Assembly: GCA_023422975.1 (NCBI GenBank)
Contig: JAFAGF010000249.1
Location: forward strand, 1-5,747
Length of the DNA stretch: 5,747 bases
Reading direction: 5' to 3'
Origin: Pseudomonadota bacterium
GTDB lineage: Bacteria; Pseudomonadota; Gammaproteobacteria; Burkholderiales; Burkholderiaceae_C
In this document: positions 1 to 5,709 of the stretch, piece by piece
Layout of the letters: every line of letters starts with the position of its first letter
Numbering within the stretch: the stretch's first letter is position 1
Made by a program: the position numbers and the translations under genes
The notes under the pieces: model-generated
Told to the model about the DNA's origin: nothing
Seen by the model: only the letters and a program-made list of their open reading frames with translations
Database searches by the model: none

Positions 1-56
1 TTCTTTTTTGCCAGTTCGCGTTGACGTTTTTCGTATCCGTAGTTTGGAGTGGCCAA
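1..56 (-). CDS. Small KRQREL-type conserved protein, 5' end only
   Basis: Read from 56 leftwards, a TTG codon opens the frame MATPNYGYEKRQRELAKK, which continues past the window edge, so only 18 codons are visible. I recall small, highly charged conserved hypothetical proteins of betaproteobacteria that begin with this kind of N-terminus (a short NY-aromatic segment, then KRQRELAKK and a basic/acidic tail); this is memory, not a search. An in-frame TAA lies at 72-74 with no ATG or GTG between, so TTG at 56-54 is the only conventional start. A weak GAAAG lies a few bases upstream. It follows the DUF2189 gene by 43 bp on the same strand with no terminator between, which suggests co-transcription. 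The function is unknown; the composition would fit a nucleic-acid- or ribosome-associated protein, but that is speculation. Confidence 0.72.
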   Translation of the reverse strand, partial: MATPNYGYEKRQRELAKK

Positions 57-99
57 TGTTGACTTTCGTAATTAAGACATTGAAGTGGTTCGGGGCACT

Positions 100-924
100 C
101 TAACACCCATCTTCCAATGCTGCAGGCAGTGCATCGATAGGCTCCACACTGGCACGATAGGCATGCCACGTGGCGCAGCCCAGCCAAGGCCCCACCACCA
201 CCAAAGGCAGTTGCCACGGCACCATCAGCGACGCGGCCACCAACACCGTAATCAACACTGCCCACAACAGCAGCACGCCGGGCTGGCTGCTGACCACTTT
301 GAAACTGGTGATGGCGGCGGTCAGCGCATCGGTGCCCCTGTCCAGTATCAGCGGCAGCGCCACCACGGTCGAGCCAAATACCACGGCAGCAAAAATACCG
401 CCTACTGCGGTGTAAGCCAGTAAAAATTCCCAGTTTTGGAGATTGAACACTGCTTGCAGCACGCCCGTAGTGGACGGCATGCCGGTGTTAAAAAACACGG
501 CAAATACCACCAAAGAGGCCCTGCCCCACAGCAGCTCCAGCACGATCAGCACGAACACCAGCATGCCCATACTGCCTAACTGCTTGTCCCAGCACGTGAT
601 GGACTGGCCAAGGTCAGGCTGCTGCCCGCACTCCAGCCTGCGGCTGGTGTCATACAGGCCCATGGCCAAAAATGGCCCCACCAGCAGGCAACCGCTAGCG
701 ATCGACATGGTGTACTGTGGGCTGGCTCTGAACACCCAGGCCAGCACCTGCGCCATGCCCCAAAAACACAAGCCATAAAACAGCGCCACACCCCACGCGC
801 GCTGCACATCGCGCCCCCCGGCACGCAGCCAGTGCAGAGGTGCCAGCGCCGGCAAGGTGCGCAAACGGATGGGGGCGCCTTCGCCCAAAGGAGCTGCTAA
901 CGCGTGAGAGTCAGGTGTTGCCAT
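100..924 (-). CDS. DUF2189 family integral membrane protein
   Basis: A 274-residue inner-membrane protein of the DUF2189 family, whose biochemical role is unknown. Hydrophobic segments lie at about residues 45-66, 72-92, 118-146, 165-190, 216-234 and 236-254, giving six membrane spans. The N-terminus is hydrophilic, with no signal peptide. Family hallmarks, recognised from memory, are LLVGPFLAMGLYDTSRRLE (81-99), LLWGRAS (131-137), ALPLILDRGTDALTAAITS (189-207) and a C-terminal LGCATWHAYR (248-257). The start is set at 924 because a perfect AGGAGG (933-938) sits 8 bases upstream. The frame stays open to an ATG at 960, but that 12-residue extension has no ribosome-binding site and would place the AGGAGG inside the gene. 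The gene stands behind the metC terminator and 43 bp ahead of the small TTG-start gene. The family call is firm and the function is open. Confidence 0.9.
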   Translation of the reverse strand: MATPDSHALAAPLGEGAPIRLRTLPALAPLHWLRAGGRDVQRAWGVALFYGLCFWGMAQVLAWVFRASPQYTMSIASGCLLVGPFLAMGLYDTSRRLECGQQPDLGQSITCWDKQLGSMGMLVFVLIVLELLWGRASLVVFAVFFNTGMPSTTGVLQAVFNLQNWEFLLAYTAVGGIFAAVVFGSTVVALPLILDRGTDALTAAITSFKVVSSQPGVLLLWAVLITVLVAASLMVPWQLPLVVVGPWLGCATWHAYRASVEPIDALPAALEDGC

Positions 925-932
925 CGCCTTGT

Positions 933-938
933 CCTCCT
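933..938 (-). promoter_or_regulatory. Ribosome-binding site of the DUF2189 gene
   Basis: AGGAGG read on the minus strand, 8 bases before the ATG at 924. It is the clearest Shine-Dalgarno in the window and rules out the longer start at 960. Confidence 0.85.
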
Positions 939-1037
939 GTGTGTTCACGCAGCAGAACATAGGGTGCGGGCAGCGTCAATCAGTCACATGCGCAGACGTG
1001 CCAAACGGCAGCATGCAGCAGCACATGGATAACTTAT

Positions 1038-1130
1038 AAAAAAGTAGCTGCCAGCGCTGTACTCACAATGCTTTCAGATAACTTCACAGCCAAAAGCATT
1101 CACAGACAAGCGCTAGCAGCTACTATTTTT
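1038..1130. repeat. Nested inverted repeat of Comamonadaceae type
   Basis: The outer arms are AAAAAAGTAGCTGCCAGCGCT (1038-1058, a 21-base arm, here the left one) and the matching right arm at 1109-1130. They are complementary apart from one mismatch in the GC-rich core and one in the A/T flank. Between them an inner 8-bp stem pairs AATGCTTT (1067-1074) with AAAGCATT (1093-1100). The core word AGCGCTAGCAGCTAC resembles an intergenic repeat I recall as abundant in Comamonadaceae genomes, though usually with a short loop; here the arms are about 50 bases apart. It fills most of the 215-bp gap between the lyase and DUF2189 genes. It may be a dispersed non-coding repeat that also ends transcription. 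Confidence 0.75.
1038..1130 (-). terminator. Probable Rho-independent terminator of metC within the repeat
   Basis: Reading leftwards from the metC stop (1140-1142), the transcript meets a long stem whose left arm ends ...AGCGCTGGCAGCTAC and then runs directly into six T residues (1043-1038). A GC-rich stem plus T-run is the intrinsic terminator layout. The roughly 50-base spacing between arms, partly closed by the inner stem, is longer than usual, so efficiency is uncertain. Confidence 0.5.
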
Positions 1131-1139
1131 AATAACTAC

Positions 1140-2381
1140 TTAGTGCACCCACGCTTGGCCAAATGCTTTTTCCCACGCCTGTGCCAAATCACGCAGCAAG
1201 TCCTGGGTGTCTTCCAGCCCCACGCAAAAACGCACCACAGTGCCCGCCTGCAGGGCGCCACGGCCACCTGCACGCATGCTGTCAATGTCATAAGGCACCA
1301 CCAAACTCATGGGGCCACCCCAGCTGTAGCCCAGCTTGAACAACTGCAAGCTGTCACAGAACCGGTCGATCGCTGCTTGGTCAAATTGCGCGTCCACCAC
1401 CACGCTGAACAAGCCTGCCGCCGCGCCTTGGCCTTGCTGCGCAGCGCCGCACAGCTGCTGCCAATGTGCATGGCCCGGTGCGCCCGCAAACGCGGGGTGC
1501 AGCAGTTGCACCACGGCGGGCTGGCGCTGCAGCGCCGCCGCCAGCACACGTGCCGACACATCGTGCGCGTGGTAGCGCAGCGCCACGCTGGAGAGCGAAC
1601 GCAGCACCAGCTCCGCATCGTTGGCCCCCACGCCAATGCCCAGCCGCATGTGGGTGAGCTTGATGCGCATGTGCAAAGCGTTGTCCATGGTGATGATGCT
1701 GCCCATCAGCACATCGCCACCACCGCTGGGGTATTTGGTCAGCGCGTGGGCCGATACATCGACCGCCACGCTGCCACCATCAGCCAGCAAATCAAACGGC
1801 TTGAACGCCAAACCCGCGCCCCAGGTGTTGTCCAGCACCGTGGTCACGCCGCGTGCGCGGCAGGCTTGCACCAAGGCAATCAGGTCCGGGAATTCCATGC
1901 TCACGCTGCCCGGCGCCTCCAGCCACACCAGCTTGGTGGCGGAGGTGATTTTGCTTTGCAGATCCGCCACATCCATGGGGTTGTACCAAGCATGGCGAAT
2001 ACCCCAGCGTGCCAACTCATGCTCGGCAAAATCTTTGTTGGGGCCATAGGCGTTATCGGGAATCAGCACCTCATCACCAGCGCTCAGCAAACCCAGCGCC
2101 ACCGTGCTGATCGCGCTCAGCCCGCTGGGCACCAGCAGACATTGCTTGCCGCCTTCCAGGCTGCACAAACGCTCTTCCAGCTGGTAAGTGGTGGGCGTGC
2201 CGTGCAGGCCATAGGTAAAACCACTTTTATCCAGCCAGCGGCGCGTGCGCATGTCCTGCACGCTATCAAAAATGACGGTTGATGCCTTGTGTACTGCAGG
2301 CTGCGGCGCAGCAAAGGCTTGAGGGGCTTGGTAGCTGTGGTGCACCAAGTCGGTCGTGATGTGGCGTACTTGTTCCTTCAT
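1140..2381 (-). CDS. metC: Cystathionine beta-lyase (PLP enzyme)
   Basis: A cytoplasmic PLP-dependent lyase that splits cystathionine into homocysteine, pyruvate and ammonia, the penultimate part of the transsulfuration route to methionine. At 413 residues it has normal length for the Cys/Met-metabolism PLP family. Visible landmarks are YGLHGTPT (57-64), the phosphate-binding PSGLSAIS (85-92), Tyr112 in DNAYGP (ring stacking), Asp184 in VLDNTWGAG (pyridine nitrogen), the Schiff-base Lys216 in SAHALTKYPSGGG, SWGG (353-356), and Arg384 in VVRFCVGLED (substrate carboxylate). The SWGG motif and overall pattern favour beta-lyase over cystathionine gamma-synthase or gamma-lyase. Unusually, the position of the family's YGRRGT arginine is Leu59. 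The start at 2381 has GGGGG (2383-2387) just before it. The gene is boxed in by a terminator upstream (2419-2450) and the inverted repeat downstream, so it is probably transcribed alone. Confidence 0.9.
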   Translation of the reverse strand: MKEQVRHITTDLVHHSYQAPQAFAAPQPAVHKASTVIFDSVQDMRTRRWLDKSGFTYGLHGTPTTYQLEERLCSLEGGKQCLLVPSGLSAISTVALGLLSAGDEVLIPDNAYGPNKDFAEHELARWGIRHAWYNPMDVADLQSKITSATKLVWLEAPGSVSMEFPDLIALVQACRARGVTTVLDNTWGAGLAFKPFDLLADGGSVAVDVSAHALTKYPSGGGDVLMGSIITMDNALHMRIKLTHMRLGIGVGANDAELVLRSLSSVALRYHAHDVSARVLAAALQRQPAVVQLLHPAFAGAPGHAHWQQLCGAAQQGQGAAAGLFSVVVDAQFDQAAIDRFCDSLQLFKLGYSWGGPMSLVVPYDIDSMRAGGRGALQAGTVVRFCVGLEDTQDLLRDLAQAWEKAFGQAWVH

Positions 2382-2387
2382 GCCCCC

Positions 2388-2416
2388 ATGTTAAGCGGCA
2401 AGCACGCATTGCCCAA
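2388..2416 (-). promoter_or_regulatory. Weak candidate promoter of metC
   Basis: On the minus strand TTGGGC (2416-2411) and TAACAT (2393-2388) are 17 bases apart, matching the sigma-70 consensus at 3/6 and 4/6. Initiation would fall about at the metC ATG, giving a leaderless or nearly leaderless mRNA. It is the only candidate I see in the 37 bp between the upstream terminator and the gene, and it is weak. Confidence 0.25.
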
Positions 2417-2418
2417 CC

Positions 2419-2450
2419 AAAAAACAAAGGCTGCCCGAAGGCAGCCTTTG
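2419..2450 (-). terminator. Rho-independent terminator of the BON lipoprotein gene
   Basis: An 11-bp perfect stem, CAAAGGCTGCC (2425-2435) with GGCAGCCTTTG (2440-2450), closes a four-base loop that reads TTCG on the transcribed strand. It is followed by six T residues (2424-2419). It begins 31 bp after the lipoprotein stop codon and should insulate metC from upstream transcription. Confidence 0.93.
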
Positions 2451-2481
2451 CAAAGAGCGCTGTGTCAACAGCCCCTGCGAA

Positions 2482-2976
2482 TTACTTAATGGTCAGCAAA
2501 TTATTCACCGACTTCACACCTTCCACAGCCTTGGCCATCTGCTCAGCACGGTCCTTGGCAGCTTGGTTAGGGGCTTCGCCGTTGAGGGTGACGGCACCGT
2601 CCTTGGTGTCGACATTGATCTTCAATGCGCTCAGTTCGGTGTCACCCACCAAGGCGGCATTCACCTTGGCGGTGATGCCGGCATCACCCGCTGCGTCAGC
2701 GGCATTGGCGACGGCATCCTTCGTGGCATCGGCCGCATTGGTTGCAGCATCTTTGGTAGCTTCTACAGCGTTGTCAATTTTCTGACCCGCTGTTTCAGCG
2801 GCGCGATCTGCTTCCACTTTGGCATTTTCTGCAGCCTGCTCTGTCTTCTCGATCGCGTTATCCAACTTTTGGCCTGCTGTCTGGCTATCGTTGCCACTTG
2901 GCCCGCAAGCCGACAAACCCAGCGCCAGTGCAGAAACAGCCAGAACTTGCAGCAAACGATTTTGACTAATAGACAT
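2482..2976 (-). CDS. BON-domain lipoprotein with alanine-rich repeat stalk
   Basis: A 164-residue predicted outer-membrane lipoprotein. Residues 1-24 form a lipoprotein signal peptide with lipobox LSAC; Cys24 would be lipidated, and Gly25 (not Asp) favours sorting to the outer membrane. Residues 30-98 are an Ala/Lys/Asp/Glu-rich helical linker with an imperfect repeat (TAGQKLDNA at 33-41 and TAGQKIDNA at 62-70). Residues 98-164 are a BON domain: an N-terminal ITAKVNAALV helix, then LSALKINVDTKDGAVTLNG and a C-terminal VEGVKSVNNLLTIK. BON domains occur in osmotic-stress OsmY-like proteins and are thought to bind membranes or support envelope integrity. The frame is open to 3249, but the start at 2976 is chosen because the signal peptide begins there and GAGGAG (2987-2992) precedes it by 10 bases. 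The gene is divergent from the SulP gene and ends in its own terminator. Confidence 0.9.
   Translation of the reverse strand: MSISQNRLLQVLAVSALALGLSACGPSGNDSQTAGQKLDNAIEKTEQAAENAKVEADRAAETAGQKIDNAVEATKDAATNAADATKDAVANAADAAGDAGITAKVNAALVGDTELSALKINVDTKDGAVTLNGEAPNQAAKDRAEQMAKAVEGVKSVNNLLTIK
2734..2880 (-). repeat. Internal 29-residue repeat in the BON lipoprotein
   Basis: Residues 33-52 and 62-81 of the lipoprotein align without gaps at 14 of 20 positions (TAGQK-DNA--E-T--AA-NA) with a 29-residue period. A further ATKDA / ATNAADATKDAVANAADAAGDAG pattern (73-100) extends the low-complexity stalk. This looks like duplication within an amphipathic helical linker. Confidence 0.7.
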
Positions 2977-3016
2977 GGTGTGAAAGCTCCTCTTCAGTTG
3001 TCGTAATAAAAAATGG

Positions 3017-3067
3017 TCAAGACTTGATCTCGCCATGTCATGACCACGTGGGAAGAAATTTAATTTC
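3017..3067. promoter_or_regulatory. Cluster of palindromes in the divergent promoter region
   Basis: Four short perfect inverted repeats lie within 51 bp of the 187-bp gap between the BON and SulP genes: TCAAG-A-CTTGA (3017-3027), GTCATGAC (3037-3044), CCACGTGG (3044-3051) and GAAATT-T-AATTTC (3055-3067). Their density and position suggest operator sites for dimeric regulators, but no known binding motif is identified. The rest of the gap (3068-3163) shows nothing clear. Confidence 0.4.
3035..3064 (+). promoter_or_regulatory. Candidate sigma-70 promoter of the SulP gene
   Basis: ATGTCA (3035-3040, 4/6 to TTGACA) and TTTAAT (3059-3064, 5/6 to TATAAT) are 18 bases apart. Initiation would be near 3071, leaving a leader of about 93 bases. 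The GTCATGAC and CCACGTGG palindromes lie across the -35 and spacer, a plausible place for regulation. It is prediction by eye only. Confidence 0.3.
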
Positions 3068-3163
3068 CGCGCCACGCCCAACTGGTGAGGAGAGCACCGA
3101 AGCTCCCGTAGGACAAGCCCCAACCTCTGCACAGGCTCCGAATACGCCGACAATAGCGCCCCT

Positions 3164-4831
3164 ATGCAGTTGAAACAGTGGTTCCCCTTTTGGGCTTGGC
3201 CCAGACTCACCCTGGACTTGGCACGCAACGAAATGCTGGCCGGAGTCACCGTGGGGTTGATGCTGCTGCCGCAGGGCGTGGCCTATGCAGCCTTGGCAGG
3301 CATGCCACTGGTCACCGGCATTTACGCGGCGCTGCTTCCCTCCCTCGTGGCCGTGCTGTGGGGAGCATCACCGCGCTTAGGCGTTGGGCCCACTGCGTTG
3401 ACCAGCTTGCTGATCGGCGCATCCCTGGCAGGCATGGCCGAGCCTGGGAGCGCACAGTGGGTCACCTTGGCCGCATGGATGGCCATCATGGCTGGGGCGG
3501 TGCAGTGGTTGCTGGGCGCCCTGCGCAGCGGCTGGCTGGTCAATCTGGTGACTTCACCTGTACTCAACGGCTTTACGCAAGCTGCCGGCATTCTGATTTT
3601 GCTTTCCCAGTTGCCCGACCTGCTGGGGCTGCGCAGCTCATGGAGCGCCCTGCTCAGCGACCCCAGCTGGCACCATTTTGATCCGTGGGCGCTGTTGTTC
3701 GGCGTAGGCGGATTGGGGGGGCTGTTGCTGCTCAAACGCCTTGCGCCGCGCGTTCCCGCTGCCGTGCTGGTGGTGGCGGTGTGCGGCGTCATCAGCGCAG
3801 CCATCGGCTTTGCGGAACAAGACGGGCACATCGTGGGCCACCTGCCTGCAGGGCTGCCCAGCCTCGCCATTCCCAGCAGCATCTCCATGGATGAGCTGTC
3901 TCGTTTGCTGCTGCCCGTACTCATGATCAGTTTGGTGAGTTTTCTGGAAGTTGCATCCAGCGCACAGGTAGAGCACCGAATGGCCGGCACACGCTGGAAC
4001 GAAAACCAGGACCTGGTTGCACAAGGCATGGCCAAAGTGGTGGCCGGCCTGAGCGGCAGCTTTGCCATCAGCGGCTCTTTTTCGCGCTCAGCAGTCACGC
4101 TGCACTCTGGTGCCAAAAGCGGCTGGGCCACTGTATTTGCCATCGCCATGGTGCTGATCACAGTACTTTGGCTTACACCCGTGCTCTATCACATTCCGCA
4201 GGCGGCGCTGGCAGCCGTGGTGGTATCTGCCGTGGTCAACCTGATTCAGCCACGCACTTTGCGGGCGCTGTTTCGCATCTCACGCATTGAAGGCGCCATT
4301 GCGCTGACCACGTTCGTGCTGACACTGGCCACCGCCCCCAGGCTGTACTGGGGAGTGTTGACGGGCGTGCTGCTGAGCCTGTGCCACTTTCTCTATCAGC
4401 GCCTGCACCCGCGCATTCTGGAAGTCAGCGAACACGCGGACGGCAGCTTGCGCTGCCGCGAAATCTGGCGCCTGGACCCCATTGCTGCCCATATTTTGGC
4501 CTTGCGCATGGATGCAGAATGGGACTTTGCCTCTGCGTCTGCGCTGGAGCGCTATGTCACGCAAGCGTTACAGCAACGCCCCGAGATAGAAATCGTATTT
4601 TTAGACGCACAACCTATCAACCGGATTGACGTCACAGGGGTAGAGAGCTTTATGCGCCTGCGCCAAAGCCTGCAAAAGCAGGGGATTTCCCTGCATATCG
4701 GAGGATTGAAACTCCCCGTCCAAGCGATACTTGAGAAGGCCGGAGCCTTGGCTTGCGGCCCTGATTTACAGCTGTCTCGCACCAGCGCTCAAGCTTTGGT
4801 TGCAATGCGTGTATCCAGCGCAACCAAATAG
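3164..4831 (+). CDS. SulP family inorganic anion transporter with STAS domain
   Basis: A 555-residue inner-membrane transporter of the SulP/SLC26 family, which moves sulfate, bicarbonate or organic anions, often with sodium or proton coupling. The substrate cannot be read from this sequence. Residues about 25-410 are hydrophobic and form the transport core, with the signature LPQGVAYAALAGMPLVTGIY (35-54), LGVGPTALTS (72-81), conserved Glu262 in SFLEVASSAQ, NQDLVAQGMAKVVAGL (281-296) and SGSFSRSAV (303-311). Residues about 418-545 form a cytoplasmic STAS domain containing INRIDVTGVESF (485-496), where Thr491 of D-V-T-G corresponds to the phosphorylatable Ser of anti-sigma antagonists. The ATG at 3164 is the first possible start after an in-frame TGA at 3086-3088. 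No Shine-Dalgarno is visible before it, so initiation may be weak. The gene is followed after 60 bp by a GGDEF gene and has no terminator. Confidence 0.93.
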   Translation: MQLKQWFPFWAWPRLTLDLARNEMLAGVTVGLMLLPQGVAYAALAGMPLVTGIYAALLPSLVAVLWGASPRLGVGPTALTSLLIGASLAGMAEPGSAQWVTLAAWMAIMAGAVQWLLGALRSGWLVNLVTSPVLNGFTQAAGILILLSQLPDLLGLRSSWSALLSDPSWHHFDPWALLFGVGGLGGLLLLKRLAPRVPAAVLVVAVCGVISAAIGFAEQDGHIVGHLPAGLPSLAIPSSISMDELSRLLLPVLMISLVSFLEVASSAQVEHRMAGTRWNENQDLVAQGMAKVVAGLSGSFAISGSFSRSAVTLHSGAKSGWATVFAIAMVLITVLWLTPVLYHIPQAALAAVVVSAVVNLIQPRTLRALFRISRIEGAIALTTFVLTLATAPRLYWGVLTGVLLSLCHFLYQRLHPRILEVSEHADGSLRCREIWRLDPIAAHILALRMDAEWDFASASALERYVTQALQQRPEIEIVFLDAQPINRIDVTGVESFMRLRQSLQKQGISLHIGGLKLPVQAILEKAGALACGPDLQLSRTSAQALVAMRVSSATK

Positions 4832-4891
4832 GCGCTATAGCCGCACCCAACCTTCGCGGACTGCTACACTTCACTGCATTAAACGCGCTGG

Positions 4892-5695
4892 ATGTTTCTT
4901 TTTGTGACTGGCTCTCCTCCCCTCTCTTCTATGGCTTTGCAGCAGCTCCGCTTGGACGGTGCTTTGGCCTTGCTCGGCGAGTCCGAGGTGGCCGCACTTC
5001 CAGCGGCGCACCTCAATGCCACCGCGCACCTGCAAGGCATCGTGGATGGCTTGTGTGACCTGTCGCAACGCGACCCCCTCACAGGCACCGCCAATCGCCG
5101 CCATTTCGACACCGTTCTGGATCGAGAGCTGGATCGCGTGGCGCGCTCGGGTGATGTGGCACTGCTGCTGATGATTGACATCGATCACTTCAAGCGAGTG
5201 AACGACACCTACGGCCACAACATTGGCGATAGCGTGTTACAGCAAGTGGCTACCGCGCTCTCGCACTGTGTACGTCCAATGGACACGCTAGCGCGCTATG
5301 GCGGCGAAGAATTTGCCATTGTTTTGCCCGCCTGCCAGCCTGCATACGGCCAGAATGTGGCTGATCGGGTACGCCGCGCCATTGAAGCGCTGCGTATTCG
5401 CATCAACCCCAGCCAAGAAATTGGCGTGACCGTCAGCATCGGTGGCGCGTACGCCTTGCAGTGGATTCGTAGCACCCGCGAACTTTGGATCGAGCGAGCA
5501 GACCAACAGCTCTATCACTCCAAAAGCGCAGGGCGCAACCGTATTGCAATTGAACAACAACCTGACAGCACAGTGACCGCTGAGGAAAAAAACTTGCTTT
5601 TCATCCCTGAGTTGACCGCAGATACCTCTGCATGGTCTGGTGATTGGATTGAAGTGCTGGCCGCTCCTGCGGATATCACCGATGGCACCAACTGA
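4892..5695 (+). CDS. Diguanylate cyclase (GGDEF domain)
   Basis: A soluble 267-residue enzyme predicted to make cyclic di-GMP from two GTP. After a short N-terminal segment without membrane spans or a recognised sensor (1-56), the GGDEF domain covers about 57-218. It has RDPLTGTANRR (60-70), metal-binding Asp96 in DIDHFK, Asn104 and Asp113 at the guanine-contacting positions, RYGGEEF (135-141) with catalytic Glu139, and KSAGRNR (211-217). The inhibitory I-site RPMD (128-131) is correctly spaced before GGEEF, so product inhibition is expected. The acidic tail (219-267) matches nothing I recognise. The start is uncertain: ATG 4892 lacks a good ribosome site, while ATG 4931 (residue 14) begins MALQQLRLDGALALLGE, which resembles the N-terminus I recall for relatives. 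It lies 60 bp after the SulP gene and 14 bp before the next frame, so it may be part of an operon. Confidence 0.93.
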   Translation: MFLFVTGSPPLSSMALQQLRLDGALALLGESEVAALPAAHLNATAHLQGIVDGLCDLSQRDPLTGTANRRHFDTVLDRELDRVARSGDVALLLMIDIDHFKRVNDTYGHNIGDSVLQQVATALSHCVRPMDTLARYGGEEFAIVLPACQPAYGQNVADRVRRAIEALRIRINPSQEIGVTVSIGGAYALQWIRSTRELWIERADQQLYHSKSAGRNRIAIEQQPDSTVTAEEKNLLFIPELTADTSAWSGDWIEVLAAPADITDGTN

Positions 5696-5709
5696 AGGCA
5701 TGCATTGAA

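Noticed and set aside
2..103. Plus-strand open frame at the left edge ending at 103
   Set aside because: It reads only about 33 codons with no recognised pattern, overlaps the end of the DUF2189 gene, and competes with the minus-strand KRQREL frame, which matches a known protein type.
925..960. 12-residue N-terminal extension of the DUF2189 protein
   Set aside because: The AGGAGG at 933-938 is correctly spaced for the ATG at 924, and the upstream ATG at 960 has no ribosome site.
1032..1058. TATAAG as a -10 box for the DUF2189 gene
   Set aside because: The hexamer is 5/6, but the sequence 17 bases upstream (TACAGC) does not resemble a -35 box and the site sits in the terminator T-run, so I did not annotate it.
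1068..2282. 404-codon plus-strand open frame opposite metC
   Set aside because: Its product is rich in His, Gln, Arg and Ala with no domain pattern, its ATG lies inside the inverted-repeat loop, and it is antisense to a complete well-conserved enzyme. Long antisense frames are expected opposite GC-rich genes.
2977..3249. 91-residue N-terminal extension of the BON lipoprotein
   Set aside because: The extension would bury the lipoprotein signal peptide, run through the whole promoter gap and overlap the start of the SulP gene. A ribosome site and signal peptide support 2976.
3322..4161. 279-codon minus-strand frame inside the SulP gene
   Set aside because: The Ser/Pro/Thr-rich product with no recognisable domain is a shadow of the transporter coding sequence.
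4832..4891. Terminator between the SulP and GGDEF genes
   Set aside because: Only the 8-base palindrome GCTATAGC occurs here, with no T-run after it, too short for an intrinsic terminator.
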